The notes beneath the pieces were generated by a model. It did not search any database. It had not been told where the DNA came from and saw nothing but the letters and a program-made list of their open reading frames with translations. Positions 11,671 through 22,272 of a stretch of DNA of 64,000 bases are shown here, piece by piece; the first letter of the stretch is position 1, and each line of letters opens with the position of its first letter. The translations under genes and the position numbers were made by a program. The stretch spans positions 47,308,130-47,372,129 of the forward strand of contig CM067451.1 of the NCBI GenBank assembly GCA_034508935.3, written 5' to 3'. The stretch is from Berghia stephanieae (Eukaryota; Mollusca; Gastropoda; Nudibranchia; Aeolidiidae).

Positions 11671-11757
11671 TGTCATGCCGAAGCCGAATGGTTTAGTCGT
11701 CTGCCCTGGAAGTTTTACCTGAATCGACGTTGCGGGTTCGAATCCTGGTTCCGCCAC
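11671..11757 (+). repeat. tRNA-derived SINE-like segment
   Basis: It has an A-box-like ccgaatggtttagtcgt and a perfect B box, gggttcgaatcctggttcc, spaced as in a class II (Ser/Leu-like) tRNA with a long variable arm. The acceptor stem does not pair, so it is not a functional tRNA. It is the mirror image of 12287-12370. Confidence 0.6.
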
Positions 11758-11854
11758 TTTTTGTTTTTTGTTTTTTAAAATTCCGTCTTCTTTTTACAGA
11801 ATGTTGCAAGGGATAAATGACCCATCCATCCTCCCCCCCCACTCTTTTTTATTT

Positions 11855-11861
<7 letters not shown>

Positions 11862-11940
<79 letters not shown>

Positions 11941-11941
11941 T
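11862..11941. repeat. CT microsatellite
   Basis: (TC)n with two short breaks, lying in the central part of the fold-back structure. Confidence 0.95.
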
Positions 11942-12286
11942 AGTTCCTTTCTAGTTTCTAGCAAATTGTCATATTCCGATCTCAAAAAGTGTCTAAAAAG
12001 AATAAATAATTAAAAAGCAAACAAACAGAAATATTCAGAGAGCGACCAAATGGTCAGAAGAGGAGAAAAAAATAAACAATAATTTTTTTTAAAAATAAAA
12101 ACAAATTTTAAGAAATTCATGCTCAGAAACGGAACAAAAGGCCAAACAAAAAGGAGAAAAGAATAGACTCGCACAAACAAAAAAAAAAAAGAGGTGGGGG
12201 GGGGGGGGAGGATGGATGGGACATTTATCCCTTGCAACGTTCTGTAAAAAGAAGAAGGAATCTAAAAAAAAAAAAAAAGAAAAAAA

Positions 12287-12370
12287 AGTGGGGAACCAGG
12301 ATTCGAACCCACAACGTCGATTCTGGTAAAACTTCCAGGGCAGACGACTAAACCATTCGGCCGTGACATC
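12287..12370 (-). repeat. tRNA-derived SINE-like segment, inverted partner
   Basis: Read on the minus strand it gives ggccgaatggtttagtcgtc and later gggttcgaatcctggttccc, clearly the same tRNA-like unit as 11671-11757. It is part of the inverted arm. Confidence 0.6.
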
Positions 12371-13062
12371 CACTTCAAAGTCGACGCATATTGTGTATAT
12401 CTGCCGATCTTGCCGGTACGGTCAGAGACTGGAACCACTTGACGCTAAAGTGACTGAAGCCACTACAATTGATGCTTTTGTGGCAAGTTGCTATGCAAAT
12501 ACTTAGACCTTACACAAACCATCACTGACCAACGTTGACGACCCCTGAATGTCCCTGAAATTGATTTTAGACTAACGATTATAAACAAGGAATACAGAGA
12601 GATTAGAAAGCAGTTTCATATTTGCCATAATAATCAACCAAGTAGTATATGCAGTAAAAACTGATTTGATGTTGGTTAATTTTATGATTTTATAGATATT
12701 TTATTAGGCTGCCTCTATTCTCTTCCCCCCCCCGGCCGATTGGATTACCGAAAAAAACGTCGCCGGCTTTTTGCGATTTGATTGATTTTTTTTTTTTTAA
12801 TTGTGACAAGAAAGTTAACAAATTACTGCATTACAACCTTTGGATTAAACATACAACAATTGTGGACTACTATTATGAAGACTAGCATCCTAGACTAGGG
12901 GGATGAGAATAGTCACTTCAATTTTATTAACTTTCCTTATTTCTATGTGCATTTGGAAACATTCCATATTCTGGAATGTGGATAATTGTTAAAGAGAGCG
13001 GAGTGTGTCTGGGAATAAAGAAAATTGGTTATCCCCGGACATAGGTGTCTGGGGATAATGAC

Positions 13063-13650
13063 AGCGGGTGAGACTTGACTAGAGAGGTGGGCCTTTGGCC
13101 TACCAACCTCCGCTACACGTCCAACTCGTCTTGAGCATGCATTCACGTAAAATATAAAGATTTTTTTTTAAAAACCTACCTCTGTTTCAAAAACTAGCAT
13201 CTTTCACCTTTCTAAGAAACATTTTGATTTTTCAGAACTTTAGTTCGTTAAAAAATACCGGCCAATCTGACCCGTTGAGTCGAATGAAAACGAAATTTTG
13301 TTGTTTACACGGTTCAAAGGAAATGCCGTAAATAAGCTTTCATGGACTTCCTGTGTTGTTTTTACAGTGTCACGTGACCGTTTTGAGAAATTTGTCGTCT
13401 GCTACAAATAATTAGACCGGTAGGGGGTAGAATATTTTCGTTGGAGCAGAAAAAAAGTGAGTATTATTTCTTGTACTTGTAGAGAGGCCTAGGGTCCACC
13501 AGCAGACCAGTTGATTGAATAAAAGAAAAAAAGGCCGTTTTTATCCGCCGCCACCACCGAGAGAGTGGAGGGGGGGGGGTTGCATGATGAAGACGAAAGG
13601 GAGACGTTTGGCTTGGTGACGTAGAGCTTGTCAACGATGCTGGCAGATGT
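13063..13650. other. unassigned spacer
   Basis: No gene is recognised. It includes a G run at about 13569-13580 and otherwise unique AT-rich sequence. Confidence 0.5.
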
Positions 13651-13656
13651 TCTTAA

Positions 13657-13866
13657 CCCCTTAACAGCGAAGCAAATTTTTTGCTTTCAGATAATAGTTT
13701 GCTTTTATCTTTATTATTGTTAACGGAGAATACAGCGTTTCCACCAAGAGAGCAGTCAGACTATCGCAACTCAGACTTCAATTGTCTATAATCGTTTTGC
13801 CGTTACTTGTCTTTTGATGAAAGAGGATTTGGTGTTAGGTCAAAGATCGAATTTGGCCGCTAAAGG
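13657..13866. mobile_element. small TTAA-type MITE, copy 1 (degenerate)
   Basis: Starts after TTAA (13653-13656) with cccctta and ends in taaagg before ttgc, a decayed TTAA. The core shares tttccaccaagagagcagt with copies 2-4. Length is 210 bp. The TTAA site and CCC...GGG ends fit non-autonomous piggyBac-like elements. Confidence 0.55.
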
Positions 13867-13889
13867 TTGCATTGCTACTGGGTTTGCTT

Positions 13890-13912
13890 CCCCCCCCCCC
13901 CCCCCCCCCCCT
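13890..13912. repeat. poly-C tract
   Basis: A run of more than 20 C bases, one of several long C/G runs in the window. Confidence 0.9.
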
Positions 13913-14026
13913 TCCTCCTTTTTTTCTTCTTTTTTTTTCAACTTAGTATTGTTGATTGCTATTTCCTTTTTTTATGATTAGCAAGTGCCGTAGGAGTCTC
14001 ACAGGATGCAGGAGTACTGCAATTAA

Positions 14027-14284
14027 CCCTTTGCCAGTGACATTGATTTTTTTGTTTTCAAATAATAGTCGTCATTTATATTATTTTTTAACGCAGAAAA
14101 AAACAAAACGTTTCCACCATAAGAGCAGTAAGAATATTGATAAAAAGCGCTTTGAGCACGTTGGGTGGATATTGCCCTATATAAAAGCTCAAGTTTTTAA
14201 ATTGTAATTTGTTTTTTGTCTTTTGATGAAAACGGTAAGATTTTATTTTTGGTCCAAGTAAGATTGATATTCGCCTTTAAAAGG
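14027..14284. mobile_element. small TTAA-type MITE, copy 2
   Basis: 258 bp flanked by TTAA on both sides (14023-14026 and 14285-14288). It starts ccctttgccagtgaca and ends cctttaaaagg. The core has cgtttccaccataagagcag and cttttgatgaaaacg, shared with the other copies. Confidence 0.7.
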
Positions 14285-14868
14285 TTAAGTTGTTTTGTTT
14301 TTTTTCAAATGCGGATACGCTGCTTCTTCCTTTTTGTTTCCTCAACTGGCAAGCTATCGCTGTACTTACCCGCATGGCTTGCACACACAAAAGGATACAT
14401 CTAGGTCACAAAACCTTACATCCAGGTCACAAAATCAGACAACTAGGTCACACATCAAGACATCTCTGTTTCGCTTGTTCCAAGATAGCAAAACAAACCA
14501 GACGTCTTGAGTTCGAAAGAGCTTTCCATAAAATATTTGGTATTTGCAAGACCCCCAGAAACCAATTCCCTATACAGCTCTTGTGCACGGTTACTTATGA
14601 CCTTGATTTCTTTCGTACCCACCCCCAAAATCCCACTTATTGTGTGTTATAGGCAGAACATAATAAATAGCTGGGCTGCCACGTGCGTGACTAAATTGGC
14701 CAAAGAGAGAATCTATACTTTGGCATTAGACACCAATTACCTGATGTCTTGGTTTTTAATCCTAGCCGAGTGAGAGAGAGAAAACAAAACAATCATACAT
14801 GTATCTGCAAACAGCAGAACGTTTTCATTTTACATTGAGATGGGAAGGGGAAGGGATAACATTATGAT

Positions 14869-14872
<4 letters not shown>

Positions 14873-14931
<59 letters not shown>
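14873..14931. repeat. GA microsatellite within the dispersed repeat
   Basis: (GA)n at the same relative position as 51479-51530 in copy 2. Confidence 0.95.
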
Positions 14932-14935
<4 letters not shown>

Positions 14936-15058
14936 GCGGGGGGATGGGGGGATAGTAAGGGGAATGGGAAAAGATGAAAGAAACAATGGGTTGCCTGATG
15001 ATGTAGATCAAAGGATTGTTACAGCGGTGTTCACGGAGCGTACTTCGTGAAATTTTAA

Positions 15059-15256
15059 CCTTTTACAGTGACACTGATTTTTTTCTCCAGATTGCTTATG
15101 CAGAATAAATCGTTTCCACCAAGAGAGCAGTAGTAAGAGTATATTTCGACTCGGGCTTCAATTAAACTATAAATCGCAAAGCTTGTCTTTTAATGATAAC
15201 ATTAAGACTAAGATCTGGAGTTTGGGGAGTGTAAGATGGAATCTCGCCAATAATGG
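15059..15256. mobile_element. small TTAA-type MITE, copy 3
   Basis: 198 bp between TTAA sites (15055-15058 and 15257-15260). It begins ccttttacagtgacactg, contains cgtttccaccaagagagcag and ends aataatgg. It sits inside dispersed-repeat copy 1, so copy 4 at 51658 was duplicated along with it rather than inserted independently. Confidence 0.72.
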
Positions 15257-15277
15257 TTAAAATTGTTTTGATTTTTT

Positions 15278-15284
<7 letters not shown>

Positions 15285-15318
<34 letters not shown>

Positions 15319-15478
15319 CGCGTGCGGTCATGACAGCGAGGACCATCACTGACAGAATGTTGCAACGGTAAACCGGTTTACGTGTACATAGATCCTGAGG
15401 CTAGATGCCCCATTACCGTGTACGTAGGCACTCCCAAAAAAAAAAAGAAAGAAAGAGACACATACACACACACACACA

Positions 15479-15512
<34 letters not shown>

Positions 15513-15514
15513 GT
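15285..15514. repeat. CA microsatellites flanking a reversed 36-bp satellite remnant
   Basis: (CA)n at 15285-15315 and about 15461-15510. Between them, gtgtacatagatcctgaggc and accgtgtacgtagg match, in reverse orientation, the 36-bp satellite expanded at 50598-51272. Confidence 0.8.
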
Positions 15515-15900
15515 CTCGCATCCGCTACAAACTACTTTTGCGCACCAATTTTTACTGCACTAATGCACCAAATTGCATACCTATCTATGGACACTTTTTT
15601 TCCATATCTTTTTCCCAATAAACTTTTTAACTGGGGCGGAACCTTGATAACAGAAACGGGACCCACACGATTTCGCGAGGAATGAATCATGAAAAAAATT
15701 AGGATATAATTTCAACACAACTTTTGAAATTCATCAAGGATTGTCCAGTACCGAATGTTTTTTGATAGAAAACAAATGCATCTTCAAATCTAAACTGCTT
15801 TTGACGGTAAGCGGTAAGTTTCTTATTTATTTTTCTGTCCAAACGAATGATTTGTCCTGGTATAGAAGCTAAGTATTGGTAACACCGGCGCAGCTCTCTA

Positions 15901-16575
15901 GCTAGAACGTGCCACAACCGTCTATTCTCACCCAGGAAATACTGAATATATCAATAAAAAACAAATGTTTTCAAATTCCATACTTTCTCCCTCGATGCAA
16001 ATTTACATGTAGATCGGTAACTCAGCCTTGTTACAAAATCAAAAAAACACTTACTTAGAGTTAGAGGTTACGGTGGCAAGTCCACTCGTCGGTCTTGAGA
16101 GCGATATTACCGATTAGAGTTGACTCCTATTATCCATTAGTTTGTTCTTCGATTGAAAAATATCAGTAGATATATAAAATAAGTAAACTAAGACTAAGAC
16201 CATTTTCTGTTTAAATGACCGGCACCTCTTTCCTCATAATATCCCAGATACTAGAGGGGATTATGTTAAAACCGTGCAAATTCAGGTTGAAACACCATCT
16301 ACTATACAACCGCTCGGGCATTCAATCAAACTGTCTCGGTTTAAGGCCTTAGATTTTCCCTATTACAGCTAAATTAAACAAGAGAAATAACTGAGTAAAT
16401 ACAATATTTTCTTCATATTCATTGTAAGGAAATTAGGCTACAACCGTGCACATTCGGATTGAAAGCATGAAAAATGGCATACAAGTAGCTAAGGCCCATA
16501 CAAATTACACTTGCTATAGAACCACTCTCGCAATTTATTTAAGTGCGTTTTTATCACTTTTATTTTTCTCTATAT
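15901..16575. other. unassigned spacer
   Basis: AT-rich unique sequence up to the target-site duplication of the next LINE. No gene or repeat is recognised. Confidence 0.5.
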
Positions 16576-16586
16576 AACATTACTTA
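16576..16586. repeat. target-site duplication, left copy
   Basis: aacattactta, repeated exactly at 19806-19816. It marks the left limit of the LINE at 16587-19805. Confidence 0.85.
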
Positions 16587-17256
16587 GTCCATATTGGCCA
16601 ACCACGTCACTCTCCTTCCCGTTCCCAATAATTTTAGCATTTAGGTCACCCATGACAATTAACACATCCGTTGATTTTACGTGTTTCAACATACTTTGTA
16701 ATTCTTCGTAGTATATTTCAATGTCCTCATCCGAATAATCACTTGTGGGTGCATACGTCTGGATGATTGACATGTCAAAAGGTCTGGCTCTCAATTTTAT
16801 CATCATGTTTCTGGAACTTACAGCATATATACCTATAATATATTTGAGAATGTTAGATTTCACCAGCACACCCACACCATGTTGATGTTCACTACCTCCA
16901 GAATAGATAAATGTGTGAGTGTCTCTTTTTACAGTACCCTCTTCTGTCCATCTGTGCTCAGACACTCCTAGGATGTCCACCTTCATCTCATCCGTCTCCT
17001 TAATCAAGTTGTCCAGTTTACCTAGTGTATATAATGTCCGGACATTCCATGTTCCAATGCGTAGACATTTCCCTGCATATTTCATACATACATTATCGGA
17101 CTCCAATCCTCCCGCAGGCTTTAGATTGACGTCGTCATCCTCGTTTGTACTACTCCCTGAAGAGATTGTCTCTTCCCTGTTAATATTTACAACAGGTATC
17201 ACACCCGCAGGGGGCTCAGGGGTACCTGTATAACTTCCATAAACTTTACGTGGCAT
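16587..17256 (-). pseudogene. LINE endonuclease, N-terminal part, inverted
   Basis: The ATG at 17256 opens a Pro/Ser/Glu-rich leader of about 65 residues, then the APE endonuclease: LRIGTWNVRTL (catalytic Asn in NVRTL), VDILGVSEHRW (catalytic Glu), HGVGVLVKS, IQTYAPTSD and MGDLNAK (catalytic Asp and Asn). The reading stays open until it runs out of the element just after YGL; the last few codons at 16570-16586 are flanking DNA. In a full-length element, the rest of the domain would follow here. Instead it lies on the other strand from about 17.5 kb. Confidence 0.9.
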
Positions 17257-17523
17257 GATTCATTTCAATACAATGGGATAATACATAGTAGGGCCCCAAT
17301 CCTTTCTACGATGGCCGACCGCAATCATTTAACGTCTTTGACGCGCTCCACGTGTACCATACACCTTGCTGTAACGCCATCAAGTCCAGTGTCCATGTTG
17401 CTGGATCATCTGCACTCTCCGCCATAACAGTCTACATGCACATAAAGGAAAGACGACTCCTTACCCTCCGGCAGAGCCTTTGGGTTCCCTCGTATAGTTT
17501 AGCCGGTCAGTCAAAACCGTTGC

Positions 17524-18158
17524 CCGTTACCAACACCTTTTTCCAGAAACCAAAGAGAAAATTATACACATGGAAAAGCCCAGGGGACTGGTGTAGAAAT
17601 CAAATAGATTACATTATGATCAGGAAAAGGTTTCGCAACAGTGTAAAATCATGCCAAACATACCCGGGAGCTGATATCAATTTTGACCATAACCCACTTA
17701 TTGCAAAGCTAACGTTAAAGCTAAAGAAAATTAAAAAACCAAAGTTATTAGAAAAATTGGACATCGATCGTCTAAAATGGTCATCAGAATTGCAGGAGAA
17801 ATATAATGTCTCTGTTTCGAACAGATATGATGAACTACTTATTGAATCACAAGAACAATTCTCACAAGCAAATGCAATTGAAGAAATTGATATAAAATGG
17901 AACATATTCAAAGACAGCATAAAGTTCGGTAATAAGGATATTCCAAAGAAGGAGAAAAGAACAAGAAAGCAATGGATGACACCAGAAATTTTGGATCTCA
18001 TGTCAGAACGTAAACAAATGAAGAACAAACCAGAGTATGAAGCGCTGAATAAGAAAATCCAACACAAATGTCGCATATCAAAAGAAAACTGGCTTAACCA
18101 CAAATGCAGGATGATCGAAATATTTGGCCTAGATGGAAAAGCAGCCCACGAGGAATAA
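17524..18158 (+). pseudogene. LINE endonuclease C-terminus and linker
   Basis: VTNTFFQKPKRKLYTWKSPG, RNQIDYIMI and the terminal catalytic motif region DHNPL complete the APE endonuclease. A charged linker with KQWMTPEILDLMSERKQMKN, usual in this group, follows. The sequence between 17257 and about 17520 is leader and junction. It is followed by a change of frame into GKILFEKEDIKERWCQYI (about 18220-18290). Confidence 0.85.
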
Positions 18159-18360
18159 GACAAATTTCGGGCAAAAAACGCACCACTGACAACAATAACT
18201 GTATTAAAGACAAGAATGGTAAAATATTATTTGAGAAAGAGGATATAAAGGAAAGATGGTGTCAATACATTGGCGAGTTATTTGATGATGACAGGCCCCA
18301 AATACCTTTGCCAAACAACACTGAAGGTCCTCCAATACTCCATGTGAGATAGAAAATGCA

Positions 18361-19720
18361 TTGAAAAATATGAAAGATGGCAAGGCTGAGGGTGAAGATG
18401 GCATTGTAACAGAAATGCTAAAAATTTTGAAAGAATTCTCAATTGTGAAACTAACAGATCTCTTTAATAATATTTACAATACAGGCTATATTCCAGACGA
18501 ACTTGCCAAATCGGTTTACATCACCCTACCGAAAAAACCAAAGGCGACAACTTGCAGTGATTTCCGCACAATAAGTCTGATGCCCCATGTAACTAAATTA
18601 TTATTGAAGATCATCCTAGAAAGAATCAGGTCTGCCATCGATAATGAAGTTGGCGATGTACAGTTTGGCTTTAGAAAAAATAATGGGACAAGAGAAGCAA
18701 TTTTCTGTTTAAATAATATCACACAAAAATACCTTGATCATCAAAAAGAAATCTATGCATGCTTTATCGATTACGCAAAAGCATTTGATAGGGTACAGCA
18801 TGGAGAATTAATGACATGTCTGGAAAGGCAGGCATTGATGGCAAAAATATACGGCTAATCACAAATCTATATTGGCATCAAAAAGCAGCCATCAGGATTC
18901 AGGGCGATCTGTCACCTTTCACGCCAATTAAAAGAGGAGTTCGTCAAGGATGTATCCTCTCTCCATATCTATTTAACCTGTACACAGAGTTTATCTTCCG
19001 TAAAACCGAGCACATTCCAGGTATTGTTATTGGAGGTAGGAGGATAAATAATCTGAGATATGCAGATGATACAGTATCGTTGGCATCGAACGAGACAAAT
19101 CTACAGATCCTTGCAAATCAAGTAAACCTGAACAGTACAGCAAAGGGTCTAGAGATGAATGTTCAAAAGACGAAGGTAATGGTCATGTCAAAGAAGCCTG
19201 AAAAAAGCCAAAAGTCCAAATTAATAATCAAAACATCGAACAAGTAGATTCTTTTAAAATATCTTGGACAGACAATGACCAACAACGGAAAGAATGAGCT
19301 GGAAGTGAAAAACAGGATTGCTATAGCTAAGTCGAGGTTCAGTCAACTGAATAACATTTTAACTTCGCAACAAACGCAGATGAAAACGAGAATAAGAATA
19401 CTCAAATGTTATGTCCACTCAACACTTCTCTACGGCTCAGAAACATGGACCTTGAACAAACAAATAGAGAAAAGAATTGAGGCCTTTGAAATGTGGACTT
19501 TCCGTCGCCTTGGAAAAGTCAGTTGGAAAGAAAAGAAAACAAATCAAGAAGTCTGTGACATCCTTGATATCAGACCGACCATAATGAGAGTAAAAAAACA
19601 AGAAAACTTAAGTATTTTGGACACCTAAGACGCCATCAAACTGTCAACAAGGACATTCTTGAGGGTAGAGTTGAGGGGAAAAAAGGAAGAGGCAGGCCAG
19701 CAAGAACTTGGATAGATGAT
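18361..19720 (+). pseudogene. LINE reverse transcriptase and C-terminal domain
   Basis: RT finger MKDGKAEGEDGIVTEMLK, DFRTISLMPHVTKL, then CFIDYAKAFDRVQHGEL with the first catalytic aspartate (about 18760-18810). A frame change leads into RGVRQGCILSPYLFNLY and LRYADDTVSLAS with the paired aspartates (about 19055-19085). A second change leads to YLGQTMTNNGK and HSTLLYGSETWTL, and a third to GRPARTWIDDVRTW before the GAA tail. Three or so frameshifts and a stop make it inactive, but the catalytic residues survive. Confidence 0.88.
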
Positions 19721-19805
19721 GTGAGGACATGGACAGGATTGTCGGCAGCCGAATGCAGTCAGCAAGCTGTCAACAATGAGATCACACTGGAAGAAGAAGA
19801 AGAAG

Positions 19806-19816
19806 AACATTACTTA
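19806..19816. repeat. target-site duplication, right copy
   Basis: aacattactta directly after the (GAA)n tail, identical to 16576-16586. Confidence 0.85.
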
Positions 19817-19819
19817 TCC

Positions 19820-21606
19820 AAGGAAAAAAGGGTGTGTCTTTTTTACGGAACCCGCCGAAACCCGCCGAAACCCGATGAATCCCACAAAGTTATGGGAAGT
19901 AGGTGGCAGTGTGGAGTGAACCTGGAACTCAGGGAAGTGTACACCATTGGGGAGTGAACCTGGGACTAGGTTACGGCGGGTTTCGTAAAAAAGAACTAGT
20001 GCTTTTTTACGAAACCCGCCGAAACCCGACAATATCCAGCAAAGTTATGGGAAGTAGACCACCGTGGGGAGTGAACCCGAGACTCAGGGAAGTGTACACC
20101 AGTCGGGAGTGAACCTAAGACTAAGGTTATCGGCCGGTTTCGTAAAAAAGAATAAGTGCTTTATTACGAAACCCGCCGAAACCGACAATATCCAGCAAAA
20201 TTATGGGAAGTAGACAACTGTGGGGAGTGAACCCGAGACTCAGGGAAGTGTACACCAGTCGGGAGTGAACCTGAGACTAAGATTATCGGCTGGTTTCGTA
20301 AAAAAAGAATTAGTGCTTTTTTACGAAACCCGACAATATCCGGCAAAGCTATGGGATTTGGCAACAGTGGGGGGGGGGGTGATCCTGGGAATCAGGGCGG
20401 TGTACACCACTGGGGAGTGAACCTGGGACTGTGTAAAAAGGATATCAGTGGGAAATAAACCTGGGACTAAAGGGAGATGTATACCATTGAAAGTTGAAGC
20501 CGGATATGGGAATTGAGTACCAGAGGAGAATGAAGCTGACACTATAGGAGATGGGCGCCAGTGTGGAGTGAACCTGGGACTGAGGAAAGTGCACACCAAT
20601 TGGGAGTTAACCTGGGACTGTGGGTATCCGAGCCGAACGATAGGAGTTGGGTACCAGAGGAGAATGAACCTGACACTATAGGAGGTGGGCGCCGGTGGGG
20701 AGTGAACCCGGGACTATGTAAACAGGATATCAGTGGGAAATAAACCTGGGACTAAAGGGAGATGGATACCATTGGAAGTTGAAGCCGGATATGAGAGTTT
20801 GGTACCAGAAGAAAATGAACCTGACACTATAGGGGTGGGCGCCAGTGGGGAGTGAACCCGGGACTATGTAAAAAGGATGTCAGTGGGAAATAAACCTGGG
20901 ACTAAAGGGAGATGGATACCATTGAAAGTTGAAGCCGGATATGAGAATTTTTTACCAGAGGAGAATGAGCCAGACACTATAGAAGGTGGGCGCTAGTGGA
21001 GAGTGAACCTGGGAATCAGGGAATTGCACACCAGTGGGGAGTTAACCTGGGAATATCTAAAAAGGATATCAGTGGGAAATAAATCCGGCTTCAACTCCCA
21101 ATGGTATCCATCTCCCTTTAGTCCCAGATTTATTTCCTACTGATATCCTTTATACATATTCCCAGGTTAACTCCTCACTGATGTGCAATTCCCTGAGTCC
21201 CAGGTTCACTCTCCACTAGCGCCCACCTCCTATAGTGTCAGGTTAATTCTCCTCTGGTACCAAACTCTCATATCCGGCTTAAACTTTCAATGGTATTCAT
21301 CTCCCTTTAGTCCCAGCTTTATTTCCCACTGATATCCTGTTTACATAGTCCCAGGTTCACTCTCCACTGGCGCCCACCTCCTATAGTGTCAGGTTCATTC
21401 TCCTCTGGTACCAAACTCTCATATCCGGCTTCAACTTTCAATGGTATCCATCTCCCTTTAGTCCCAGGCTTATTTCCCACTGATATCCTTTTTACATATT
21501 CCCAGGTTAACTCCCCACTGGTGTGCAATTCCCTGAGTCTCAGGTTCACTCCCCACTGGCGCCCACCTTCTATAGTGTCAGGTTCATTCTCCTCTGGTAC
21601 CCAACT
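19820..21606. repeat. hairpin-bearing higher-order satellite, block A
   Basis: Composite repeat with two module types. One (19820-20345) alternates cttttttacgaaacccgccg hairpins with gggagtgaacctgggact and gttatgggaagtag. The other (20345-21606) has a unit of about 150 bp built from 35-40-bp subunits, each with a gtgggga.t.aacctggga core: gatggataccattgaaagtt, gagaatgaacctgacac, ggtgggcgccagtgggg. Orientation flips near 21083, giving a head-to-head palindrome. Short open frames here are repeat artefacts. Confidence 0.9.
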
Positions 21607-21982
21607 GTCATCCAGATGACACACGTACGTCATCACGTCATCCAGTGACACCGTACGTCATCACGTCATCCAGATGACACACGTACGTCATCACGTCATC
21701 CAGATGACACACGTACGTCATCACGTCATCCAGATGACACACGTACGTCATCACGTCATCCAGATGACACACGTACGTCATCACGTCATTCAGATGACAC
21801 ACGTACGTCATCACGTCATCCAGATGACACACGTACGTCATCACGTCATCCAGATGACACACGTACGTCATCACATCATCCAGATGACACACGTACGTCA
21901 TCACGTCATCCAGATGACACACGTACGTCATCACGTCATCCAGATGACACACGTACGTCATCACGTCATCCAGATGACACAC
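21607..21982. repeat. 30-bp tandem repeat
   Basis: About 12.5 copies of a 30-bp unit containing atgacacacgtacgtcatca. The unit has dyad symmetry (tgatgacgtacgtgtgtcat on the other strand), so each copy can form a small hairpin. Copies are almost identical. Confidence 0.95.
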
Positions 21983-22138
21983 GCTCACGACTCATCTTTG
22001 CTTCAACCACCCAGGAATACAATTCTTACTGCATTTTGTTTTATGTTTTCAACGCTCCATTTGCTGATGAAGGGTCTGTACCAGAAACTTCCATTGTCTG
22101 TACTGTTCCCACTCGAAGCCACCTGTTAGCTACTGCTG

Positions 22139-22272
22139 TAAATGTTGGCTACTGTAAATGTTGGCTACTGTAAATGTTGGCTACTGTAATGTTGGCTGCT
22201 GTAAATGTTGGCTACTGTAAATGTTGGCTACTGTAAATGTTGGCTACTGTAAATGTTGGCTACTGTAAATGG
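22139..22272. repeat. 16-bp tandem repeat
   Basis: About eight copies of tgttggctactgtaaa with one-base variants. Confidence 0.93.

Larger units (their letters stand above)
11452..13062. mobile_element. fold-back structure with long interrupted inverted arms
   Basis: The left arm (11452-11850) reappears inverted in three pieces: 12190-12395, about 12660-12706 and about 12918-13062. Shared blocks in order are the outer hairpin with ctgtctggggataac, attccagaatatggaatgtt, gttggttaattttatg, a tRNA-like segment, and tgcaagggataaatgaccca. The right arm is interrupted at about 12396-12659 and 12706-12917 by unrelated sequence. This fits an old fold-back or palindromic DNA element, or an inverted duplication of a SINE-bearing segment. 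No transposase is seen. Confidence 0.65.
14674..15900. repeat. 1.2-kb dispersed repeat, copy 1
   Basis: Begins ggctgccacgtgcgtgacta and ends near cggcgcagctctcta. Nearly the same sequence recurs in the same orientation at 51282-52349, including an internal GA microsatellite, a TTAA-type MITE, a CA microsatellite and the terminal block. This copy carries about 120 extra bases near 15320-15440 that include a degenerate reversed 36-bp satellite unit. No open frame is conserved between the copies. Confidence 0.9.
16587..19805 (+). mobile_element. APE-type LINE with inverted 5' portion
   Basis: One non-LTR insertion of 3219 bp bounded by an 11-bp duplication. The 3' part (from about 17.5 kb) is on the plus strand and runs from the end of the endonuclease through the RT to a (GAA)n tail at about 19790-19805. 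The 5' part (16587 to about 17.5 kb) is on the minus strand and holds the 5' leader and the first two thirds of the endonuclease. The protein coordinates of the two parts are consecutive (about ...VVGQYGL at 16587, then ...VTNTFFQKPKRK from 17524), as expected from twin priming. The clade resembles RTE-like elements. Confidence 0.9.

Noticed and set aside
13956-14773. Overlapping plus-strand frames of 60-120 codons
   Set aside because: They cross the TTAA-type MITE and unique AT-rich DNA, disagree in frame and show no protein motif.
21607-21982. CRISPR-like array of regularly spaced repeats
   Set aside because: The units are contiguous with no unique spacers and the genome is eukaryotic; it is a plain tandem repeat.
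22005-22130. Penelope- or LINE-like end (gctgatgaagggtctgtacc with agaaacttcc)
   Set aside because: The words recall common retroelement termini, but no protein or second copy supports it.
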